This document shows positions 33,836 through 40,160 of a stretch of 64,000 bases of DNA, one piece after another (position 1 is the stretch's first letter; the number at the start of each line of letters is the position of its first letter). The stretch spans positions 3,472,001-3,536,000 of the forward strand of contig NZ_LT670848.1 of NCBI RefSeq assembly GCF_900142975.1, in the 5' to 3' direction. Under the pieces are notes generated by a model, which worked only from the letters and a program-made list of their open reading frames with translations, ran no database searches and was not told the origin of the DNA. The DNA is from Salegentibacter salegens (GTDB lineage: Bacteria > Bacteroidota > Bacteroidia > Flavobacteriales > Flavobacteriaceae). Made by a program: the position numbers and the translations under genes.

Positions 33836-35092
33836 ATGCAAACCGGTGTGAAGTTAGGAGGCAATTACCTTAAATATTACAGCAAAAAAGCTTTTAATTC
33901 TGAACTTACACGCGATGAATTAGACCAAAGCAATGCCGATGATATTTACGATAGTCTTAAAAGCTTAAAGGGAAGCGCGCTTAAAGTAGCACAAATGCTT
34001 TCTATGGAAAAGAGCCTTTTGCCAAATGCCTACGTAGAAAAATTTAGCCTGGCGCAATTTAGTGTGCCCCCACTTTCTGCACCTTTGGTTAGAAAAACTT
34101 TTAAAAAATATAACGGAGCCTACCCTGAAGACTTGTACGATAAATTTGCTTCTCAATCTGTGAATGCGGCCAGTATTGGCCAGGTTCATAGAGCCGAAAA
34201 AGATGGGAAAAAACTTGCTGTGAAAATTCAATATCCCGGCGTTGCAGATAGTATAAGTTCAGATTTGGCGATGGTAAAGCCCATTGCCACCAGGATGTTT
34301 AATCTTCAGGGGAAGGATTCCGAAAAATACTTTAAGGAAGTTGAAGGGAAATTATTGGAAGAAACAGATTATATACTGGAAGTAAAGCAGAGTAAAGAAA
34401 TTTCTGAAGCTTGTGCGCATATTCCAAACTTAAATTTTCCGAAATACTATGAAGACTTGTCCAGTGAGCGAATTATCACAATGGATTGGATGGACGGCAA
34501 ACATTTAAGTGAATTTGCTAAAGAAAATACCAGTCAGGAAAAGGCACATAAAGTAGGGCAGGCGCTTTGGGATTTTTACATGTACCAAATGCACGTGCTA
34601 AAAGAAGTACACGCCGACCCACATCCAGGAAATTTCCTAATTGATAAAGATGCAAATCTTATCGCGATAGATTTTGGTTGTGTTAAGAAGGTTCCTGACG
34701 ATTTTTATGTGCCTTATTTTGAATTGGCGAAGAAAGAAAATATCAATGATCCTGAATTTTTCAACGAGAAATTATTCGAACTTGAAATTTTAAGGGAAGA
34801 TGATACCGAAAGAGAAATCAAGTATTTCTCAGAATTATTTTATCAAATGCTTAATTTATTTACCAGCCCGTTTCACGAAGAAACTTTTGATTTTGCCGAT
34901 GAAACATTCTGGAGTTCAATAACTGATTTAAGTGAAAAATACAGTAAAGATACAGAGTTAAGAAAGATGAACGGCAACCGTGGAAGCAAGCACTTCCTGT
35001 ATATTAACCGAACATTTTTTGGGTTATATAATTTATTACACGATCTCAAAGCGAAAATTGAGGTTAACAAATTCCGCGATTACATGTCATAA
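33836..35092 (+). CDS. AarF/UbiB (ABC1) kinase-like protein, 5' end displaced by IS
   Basis: The frame from ATG 33836 gives 418 residues. ABC1-family features are LKGSALKVAQMLS (the KxxQ-type motif of the N-terminal extension), SIGQVHRAEKDGKKLAVKIQ (alanine-rich loop and lysine), HADPHPGNFLI and IAIDFG. Such proteins are ATPase/kinase-like and support quinone or lipid metabolism at membranes. The codons before 33836 are also coding in character: TIDKIPTGKIGRTSKL precedes MQTGVKLGG, as in intact relatives. The original ATG appears to lie at 31354, on the far side of the insertion. The gene may now start at 33836, lacking about 21 residues, or may not be expressed. Confidence 0.85.
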   Translation: MQTGVKLGGNYLKYYSKKAFNSELTRDELDQSNADDIYDSLKSLKGSALKVAQMLSMEKSLLPNAYVEKFSLAQFSVPPLSAPLVRKTFKKYNGAYPEDLYDKFASQSVNAASIGQVHRAEKDGKKLAVKIQYPGVADSISSDLAMVKPIATRMFNLQGKDSEKYFKEVEGKLLEETDYILEVKQSKEISEACAHIPNLNFPKYYEDLSSERIITMDWMDGKHLSEFAKENTSQEKAHKVGQALWDFYMYQMHVLKEVHADPHPGNFLIDKDANLIAIDFGCVKKVPDDFYVPYFELAKKENINDPEFFNEKLFELEILREDDTEREIKYFSELFYQMLNLFTSPFHEETFDFADETFWSSITDLSEKYSKDTELRKMNGNRGSKHFLYINRTFFGLYNLLHDLKAKIEVNKFRDYMS

Positions 35093-35125
35093 TTGTTGGT
35101 TTTATTTATTGGTTAGGTTGTGGAA

Positions 35126-35170
35126 GAGCGTTGTTACCGTCCCTATGGTAATGGCGCTTTTCCTATTTTT
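35126..35170 (+). terminator. Terminator after the AarF-like gene
   Basis: AGCGTTGTTACC (35127-35138) pairs with GGTAATGGCGCT (35147-35158), with three G-T pairs, and is followed by a T-rich tract. It begins 34 bases after the stop at 35092. Confidence 0.75.
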
Positions 35171-35360
35171 ATAATAGTAGCTAACTACGGACAGCAATTA
35201 TCTAAAAATAATCTCAATTATAAAAATGTGGTTTTAGGATATGAAAATAAAAATGCGTCTTAATCGCAGTCATGCTAATCTTTAGTATATTGCGGACCCA
35301 TTTTTTATTAAATGCTTAAATTGAAAATGAATAAGGTCTAAATATACTAAACAATAGAAT

Positions 35361-36371
35361 ATGTATCAATCTAAAATAGCCGGAGTTGGCAGTTACGTGC
35401 CAGAAAATGTTGTTACTAATGATGATTTGGCCAAAAGAATGGATACCAACGACGAATGGATCCAGGAAAGAACCGGCATCAAAGAACGCAGGCATATTAA
35501 AAAAGGTGATGGAAATTCTACCGCAATTATGGGTGTAAAAGCTGCTAAAATTGCTATTGAACGTGCTAAAATTGATAAAGACGATATAGACCTGATTGTT
35601 TTTGCAACCCTGAGCCCAGATTATTATTTCCCCGGTTGTGGTGTACAGGTACAGGAAATGCTTAGCATTGATACCTGCCCAGCTTTAGATGTAAGAAACC
35701 AGTGTAGCGGATTTATCTATGCACTTTCTACGGCCGATCAATTTATTAAAACCGGAATGTATAAGAACGTATTGGTTATTGGAAGTGAAAACCATAGCGG
35801 CGGACTCGATTTTACAACCCGTGGCCGTTCGGTTTCTGTGATTTTTGGAGATGGAGCGGGAGCAGTGGTTTTAACCCGAAGTGACCATAACGACGAAGGT
35901 ATACTTTCTACACATTTACATTCTGAAGGGAAACACGCATTAGAACTTTCTTTAAAAGGCCCAAGTACAGAGCATTGGGTTCCAGAAATTATTGCAGAAA
36001 ACCCGCAGGGAGATGATATTCCTTATTATCCTTATATGAATGGGCAATTTGTTTTTAAAAATGCGATTCAGCGTTTTTCTGAAGTTATTATGGAAGGTCT
36101 AAAAGCAAACGGACTTGAAGTGAAAGATATTGATATGTTAATTCCGCACCAGGCGAATTTGCGTATTTCACAATATGTTCAGCAAAAATTTAAATTGAGT
36201 GACGAGCAGGTACATAATAATATTCAGAAATTTGGTAATACTACAGCGGCGTCTATTCCTATCGCTTTATGCGAAGCCTGGGAACAGGGTAAAATTAAAA
36301 ATGAAGATATAGTGGTGCTGGCAGCTTTTGGTAGCGGATTTACCTGGGCAAGTGCCGTAATTAGCTGGTAA
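35361..36371 (+). CDS. 3-oxoacyl-ACP synthase III family
   Basis: This 336-residue condensing enzyme has the KAS III triad Cys115 (RNQCSGF), His263 (IPHQAN) and Asn293 (FGNTTAAS). It starts MYQSKIAGVGSYVPENVVTN and contains DEWIQERTGIKERR. KAS III joins acetyl or branched acyl-CoA with malonyl-ACP to begin fatty acid synthesis. The sequence is slightly longer than the housekeeping FabH, and no fab genes are adjacent, so it could be a paralogue working on special acyl chains. I did not assign a symbol for that reason. Confidence 0.9.
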   Translation: MYQSKIAGVGSYVPENVVTNDDLAKRMDTNDEWIQERTGIKERRHIKKGDGNSTAIMGVKAAKIAIERAKIDKDDIDLIVFATLSPDYYFPGCGVQVQEMLSIDTCPALDVRNQCSGFIYALSTADQFIKTGMYKNVLVIGSENHSGGLDFTTRGRSVSVIFGDGAGAVVLTRSDHNDEGILSTHLHSEGKHALELSLKGPSTEHWVPEIIAENPQGDDIPYYPYMNGQFVFKNAIQRFSEVIMEGLKANGLEVKDIDMLIPHQANLRISQYVQQKFKLSDEQVHNNIQKFGNTTAASIPIALCEAWEQGKIKNEDIVVLAAFGSGFTWASAVISW

Positions 36372-36427
36372 AGGAATTAATAAAATAAAAGAAGCTGTTT
36401 GAAGAAAATATAATTTCGTGAAACTGT

Positions 36428-36441
36428 CCCGAAGCTTCGGG
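36428..36441. repeat. Perfect 14-bp palindrome CCCGAAGCTTCGGG
   Basis: It lies 57 bases after the ketoacyl synthase stop, between convergent genes. No T-run follows, so terminator function is doubtful. A protein-binding or short mobile palindrome is possible. Confidence 0.5.
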
Positions 36442-36520
36442 GGCAGCAAGTGGGCACGGAATTTCAATTCGAGAGAGGCTTAAGTACTGTTTTTATATTT
36501 TGTTGGCAGGAGCACTTTCT

Positions 36521-36778
36521 TCAGTCATAATGAAATCGGCATTTCGCAATTAATATTTCTCCTTCTTTATATTGGTAAATCAGTCTATGTTCGCTATCAA
36601 TTCGTCTTGACCAAAATCCGGCGTATTTATGTTTTAAAGGTTCAGGTTTTCCAATTCCATCAAAAGGGTTTCGAGAGATGTCTTTCAGAAGTTCATTTAT
36701 TTTCTTCAACTTTTTCCTGTCAGTTTTTTGCCAATACAAATAATCCTCCCAGGACTCGTCAACGAATATATACTTCAC
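36521..36778 (-). CDS. yoeB: YoeB-type toxin (ribosome-dependent mRNA interferase)
   Basis: This 85-residue RelE-fold toxin starts with GTG directly after the antitoxin stop. It has the YoeB pattern WEDYLYWQKTDRKKLKKINEL, KPEPLKHKYAGFWSRRIDSE and HRLIYQYKE, ending KCRFHYD. Expected catalytic residues by family are the conserved Glu in the middle, Arg of SRRI, and the C-terminal His-Tyr. YoeB binds the ribosomal A site and cleaves mRNA when free of YefM. The arrangement antitoxin-then-toxin is normal. Confidence 0.93.
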   Translation of the reverse strand: MKYIFVDESWEDYLYWQKTDRKKLKKINELLKDISRNPFDGIGKPEPLKHKYAGFWSRRIDSEHRLIYQYKEGEILIAKCRFHYD

Positions 36779-37033
36779 TTAATTTTCGATTAAATCTTTG
36801 TTGAAAGTTGTTCCACTTTTTAGTTTGTCTATTGCAGAATCTAACCTTAGTTCATTCTTTCGAGAAGACAATTCGTAATTTGTAGCCATTAAAGAATTGT
36901 ATTCTTGAAGAGACATAACTACAATTGCAGAGTCTTTTCCACGATTTATTATTAACGTCTCAAAGTTCTTTACAACCCGGTCTAAGTAAGTTTTAATATC
37001 TTTTCTAAAATCAGAAACAGTTGTTATTTGCAT
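36779..37033 (-). CDS. yefM: YefM-type antitoxin
   Basis: From ATG 37033 the product is 84 residues: a Phd/YefM N-terminal DNA-binding domain (MQITTVSDFRKDIKTYLDRV, then LIINRGKDSAIVVMSLQEYN) and a C-terminal tail that should wrap around YoeB. The frame extends 12 codons upstream, but that part (MYIYLYFIKYNI) reads through the promoter and is not family-like. The stop is followed without a gap by the toxin GTG. A TGTACA site precedes the gene. Confidence 0.92.
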   Translation of the reverse strand: MQITTVSDFRKDIKTYLDRVVKNFETLIINRGKDSAIVVMSLQEYNSLMATNYELSSRKNELRLDSAIDKLKSGTTFNKDLIEN

Positions 37034-37051
37034 AATATTGTATTTTATAAA

Positions 37052-37070
37052 GTACAAATATATGTACAAA
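37052..37070. promoter_or_regulatory. Candidate YefM-YoeB operator
   Basis: GTACAAATATATGTACAAA contains TGTACA at 37063-37068 and a second GTACAAA at 37052-37058, 19 bases upstream of the yefM start. E. coli YefM recognises palindromes with a TGTACA core, so autoregulation by this site is likely. Confidence 0.55.
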
Positions 37071-37114
37071 ATGTGATAGGCGCAATTTTTGTATTGCTAC
37101 CACCAATTTATTAA

Positions 37115-37309
37115 TCAAACTTTTCTGAAATATCGAAATAGATCATAAAGTCCAAAAACTATAAAACCAACCGCGAGTATTGATCCAAAATTATCGGTTT
37201 CTTCGGCGGTTAAATGGCTGTAAAGCCTGTAAACTCCGTATACCAGGAAAAGAATTCCCAGTATTAAATACCATTTATTGCGTCTTCCTCCTTCGTTGAG
37301 GTTACTCAT
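37115..37309 (-). CDS. Small two-helix membrane protein
   Basis: From ATG 37309 the product is 64 residues with two hydrophobic segments (about 13-29 and 38-56) and a basic C-terminus (FRYFRKV). The start overlaps the stop of the DUF2007 gene by eight bases (ATGAGTAA), implying coupled translation. A longer start at 37342 is possible but overlaps more. No function is recognised. Confidence 0.65.
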   Translation of the reverse strand: MSNLNEGGRRNKWYLILGILFLVYGVYRLYSHLTAEETDNFGSILAVGFIVFGLYDLFRYFRKV

Positions 37310-37547
37310 CTGTATAGTCTTTTGGGAAGGTGGTTTTAGCAATTTTTAAAGCTTCATCGTAATGATTTTTGATTACAAAAAGCTGCACCTGCCCTCGTAA
37401 ACCTCCGCCAAACCCTGCGCGTAAACCTGAATCAAAATCGTTTCTAACCCGGGAAGAAATATTGGCTTTATCAAATAACTCCTGCAAGTATTGCACGTTG
37501 GGTTCCGAACCCGTATATACTCTTTCGTAAGATTCGTCTGAACTCAT
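37302..37547 (-). CDS. DUF2007-type putative signal-transducing protein
   Basis: This 81-residue soluble protein (VYTGSEPNVQYLQELFDKAN, then GQVQLFVIKNHYDEALKIAK) has the small ferredoxin-like pattern of DUF2007, described as possibly PII-like or signal-transducing. The glycine-rich stretch GLRAGFGGGLRG is in the middle loop. It is first in a two-gene operon with a small membrane protein. Any signalling role is inference from the family label. Confidence 0.72.
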   Translation of the reverse strand: MSSDESYERVYTGSEPNVQYLQELFDKANISSRVRNDFDSGLRAGFGGGLRGQVQLFVIKNHYDEALKIAKTTFPKDYTDE

Positions 37548-37621
37548 AATTAATAGTTTTTAGTACTATCTAAAATACGAAGAACAATATAGCTTAAAGG
37601 GAATTTTATACTGAGTTTAAC

Positions 37622-37788
37622 GTTATAGTGCTGTGTTAGTTTATTGTGTTGGTTAAGCGGCGATTATTTTTTATTTGACCAGGGGAAAAAACATAGCCAC
37701 GGAAGTATTTGTAATGCAAGACAGTTGAAAATGAATCCCAAAAATTCGGGAGGGTGGCTATAATGGGCTTAACACAGCACTAGGCATT
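37622..37788. repeat. Nested inverted repeat of about 165 bp
   Basis: The outer arms are GTGCTGTGTTA (37628-37638) and TAACACAGCAC (37770-37780). Further in, TAGCCAC (about 37694-37700) faces GTGGCTA (about 37754-37760), and an inner stem around TCCC..GGGA near 37736-37752 completes the nest. TTATA and TATAA lie just outside the outer arms. The right arm overlaps the TAG stop of the neighbouring gene. It could be a MITE, an attC-like site or a structured 3' UTR. Confidence 0.65.
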
Positions 37789-38526
37789 ATAATATTTACT
37801 ACGCCAAATAGCCGAACTAAAATTCTTTCCTTTTTTAAATCCGTAGAAAATAGAAAGCCCTGCAACCCATTTAAATACAAAGAAAAAGATCATAAAAAAT
37901 TGGGTGGTGGTTTGCTGTGGTGAGAAAAGTCCGTCAGGAATTAGCAGCGCAATTATAAAGCTAAGCACAAGCAAGAAACCAATAAAGTTTTCGAGATGTC
38001 TAAATGGCCACATTAATAATTTTCTCAAGGGATGTAGGTCGTTGCCCCATTTGTGTATTAGGTAAAAATAATCGTTCCCCATAGGAGAAAAAAGTAAGGG
38101 GTCGTCGGCATTTTCCAGTTTAAAGAGTTTAGATGGCGCAACTATTTTAAAACCTGTCAGCGAGATTTGTTGTTCTTTTTCTATAGCCTTAATTCTACTC
38201 ACTGCTTCATAAGGAATTTTACCTTTAAAATAATTGCTGTCTAAGAAACGTAGGCGATAATCAATACATAATTTTTCAATATCTGAGAGATGAAAAATTC
38301 TATTGCTTTCTAATAAATCAATATTAAAATGATTATTTCCAGAATTTCCACCTTGAACCTCTTTTAGAATATTATTGTCCTTAGTAGTTTCCTGTTCAAA
38401 GATTTCTTGAACCTGTTGCAGAATATTTTCAGAAGAGATTCTTTGTTTTCGGGATTTATATAATTTCTCTTCCAGATTAGTGCGGCGTAAGCCTAACTTC
38501 AACTTCATTTTCTTTTTCTTTAGCAT
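37780..38526 (-). CDS. Unidentified membrane protein with nested palindrome at its 3' end
   Basis: This 248-residue protein starts with a Lys-rich segment (MLKKKKMKLKLGLRRTNLEE). A soluble region of about 150 residues follows, and then two membrane helices near residues 185-205 and 212-232 and a short tail. It has no known motif, and I do not recognise the family. The stop codon is inside the nested repeat at 37622-37788. The 202-bp region upstream has no clear promoter. An unusual 3' palindrome beside an orphan gene could indicate acquisition as a unit. Confidence 0.6.
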   Translation of the reverse strand: MLKKKKMKLKLGLRRTNLEEKLYKSRKQRISSENILQQVQEIFEQETTKDNNILKEVQGGNSGNNHFNIDLLESNRIFHLSDIEKLCIDYRLRFLDSNYFKGKIPYEAVSRIKAIEKEQQISLTGFKIVAPSKLFKLENADDPLLFSPMGNDYFYLIHKWGNDLHPLRKLLMWPFRHLENFIGFLLVLSFIIALLIPDGLFSPQQTTTQFFMIFFFVFKWVAGLSIFYGFKKGKNFSSAIWRSKYYNA

Positions 38527-38728
38527 CTATCACTAAATTAAGTAATTAGAATGATTCCTGCAATCCATTTTTTTGGTGTACTTCATGTTAAAGCTATCAT
38601 AATTGGATAAATTTAAAAAGTGTTTAACTAAAATAGAATTAAATTAGACAAAAATTAGGTCATCAGATATTCTGAATTAATAATATGAGATATCTTTTTA
38701 TTTAATAAAACACTTAAAAATTATTGTT

Positions 38729-39283
38729 ATGAGAAAATTAAAACATTTAGGAATTCTTTGTTTCCTGTTTATTGGTGGGACTTTAATGGCCCAAAATGGA
38801 TCAACGATGGTTGGTGGCGCAGAAATGTACCCCAACAAAAATATTGTGGAAAATGCTTCACGATCTAATGATCATACCACTTTGGTAGCTGCAGTAAAGG
38901 CTGCGGGGTTGGTGGAAACTTTACAGGGCGATGGTCCCTTCACCGTGTTTGCTCCAACAAATGCAGCTTTCGAAAAATTACCATCGGGAACAGTAGAGAG
39001 CCTTTTGAAGCCAGAGAACAAAGAAAAACTGCAGGCTGTTCTTACTTATCACGTAATTGCCGGTAATTTTGGAGCAAAAGATGTTGTTGCCGCAATTAAG
39101 GAAGGCGACGGTAAAGCTACTTTTGAAACCGTTCAAGGTGGAAAAATTTACGCTATGATGGAAGATGGTAAAGTAAAGCTTAAAGATGCCTCTGGAAATG
39201 TAGCAACAGTTACTAAGGCAGATGTAAATCAGTCAAACGGTGTGATTCACGTTATTGATACCGTAGTATTGCCAGGGAAATAA
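38729..39283 (+). CDS. Fasciclin-domain exported protein
   Basis: This 184-residue protein has a signal peptide (MRKLKHLGILCFLFIGGTLM then AQ) and one fasciclin (FAS1) domain from about residue 45, with DGPFTVFAPTNAAFEKLP (motif H1) and NGVIHVIDTVVLP (H2), plus VLTYHVIAG between. FAS1 domains mediate adhesion in the periplasm or on the cell surface. It is monocistronic and closed by a strong terminator. Confidence 0.93.
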   Translation: MRKLKHLGILCFLFIGGTLMAQNGSTMVGGAEMYPNKNIVENASRSNDHTTLVAAVKAAGLVETLQGDGPFTVFAPTNAAFEKLPSGTVESLLKPENKEKLQAVLTYHVIAGNFGAKDVVAAIKEGDGKATFETVQGGKIYAMMEDGKVKLKDASGNVATVTKADVNQSNGVIHVIDTVVLPGK

Positions 39284-39306
39284 ATTGCTATTGAAAAAGA
39301 AAAGCT

Positions 39307-39340
39307 TAAGAGCGGTCTATATGGCCGCTCTTATTTTGTT
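39307..39340 (+). terminator. Terminator after the fasciclin gene
   Basis: TAAGAGCGG (39307-39315) pairs with CCGCTCTTA (39325-39333) and is followed by TTTTG. Confidence 0.9.
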
Positions 39341-39414
39341 AATTAAATATCAAATGGAGTCTATCTTTTTTTTAATACCCTAAGAAGGCCTATTTTGATT
39401 TAAAATTGAAAACT

Positions 39415-40002
39415 ATGAAGAAATTAAAACTATGTATTACACTAATTATGGTAGGTGCCTTTATTATGTCTTGCGGCTCTGGAAGTAATATTTCTAAGGA
39501 ATCTGCCAAAAAATTAAAGAACTACAATACCTATTCTTATTTGCCTAATAAGGATACAATTAAAGATACTGGGTATGATAATAATCGTATAAACGAGCTT
39601 ATTATAACTACCATAAACGATAATATGTCTAGCGAAGGTTATGCGATAGATAATAGCAGGCCAGATGTGTTAGTGTACATTCACGCAATGTTTGATGAAA
39701 GGATAGTAGATGTAAATGCCGATCCTGTTTATACTAACTTTTCATATTATCGTCCCGGACTTTATATTGGCCCGTATTATGAGGATTATACTTATGAAAA
39801 TTATTTTACCGTACAGCGAATTACGGCAGCAGAGAAGGTTCAGCAACTTCCTTATAAAGAAAAATCTATTGTTATAGATTTAATAGATAGAAGAACCAAT
39901 CAAATTTTATGGCGTGGAACCGCCGATGAGGAAATTGGTTCAAAAAGATTAGAAAGAGATATAAGAGATTATGTGAATGAGATTTTTAAGAAATTCCCAT
40001 AA
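39415..40002 (+). CDS. DUF4136 lipoprotein
   Basis: From ATG 39415 the product is 195 residues with a lipoprotein signal MKKLKLCITLIMVGAFIMSC (Cys20). A TTG three codons upstream would add only MKT, and is less likely. The mature part matches DUF4136: NTYSYLP, SRPDVLVYIHAMFDE, and the C-terminal IVIDLIDRRTNQILWRGTA. The domain is typical of envelope lipoproteins of unknown role in Bacteroidota. A Tyr-rich stretch (PGLYIGPYYEDYTYENYFT) precedes the final strands. It is convergent with pheT across repeat copy 3. Confidence 0.85.
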   Translation: MKKLKLCITLIMVGAFIMSCGSGSNISKESAKKLKNYNTYSYLPNKDTIKDTGYDNNRINELIITTINDNMSSEGYAIDNSRPDVLVYIHAMFDERIVDVNADPVYTNFSYYRPGLYIGPYYEDYTYENYFTVQRITAAEKVQQLPYKEKSIVIDLIDRRTNQILWRGTADEEIGSKRLERDIRDYVNEIFKKFP

Positions 40003-40020
40003 TTTTCTTTGATAAAAATA

Positions 40021-40154
40021 AAAATTGGCTGTTTAAACTTCCATTTTACGTCAACCTGAATTTATTTCAGGTTCTAACTGGAGCTAAGTTCGATTTAGCT
40101 TAGACTCTGAAACAAGTTCAGAGTGACGTTAGGATTATTTAAACAGCCAATTTT
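40021..40154. terminator. Inverted repeat enclosing repeat copy 3
   Basis: AAAATTGGCTGTTTAAA (40021-40037) pairs perfectly, over 17 bp, with TTTAAACAGCCAATTTT (40138-40154). The arms lie between the convergent DUF4136 gene and pheT and look like a bidirectional terminator with an A-run left and T-run right. Its 100-base loop carries the double-hairpin repeat. Confidence 0.78.
40048..40129. repeat. Dispersed double-hairpin repeat, copy 3
   Basis: The outer ends are ACGTCA and TGACGT. Left hairpin AACCTGAA-TTTAT-TTCAGGTT, right hairpin ACTCTGAA-ACAAG-TTCAGAGT. TCTAA and TTAGA flank a longer centre with a small third stem, AGCTAA with TTAGCT. Confidence 0.88.
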
Positions 40155-40160
40155 ATATAA

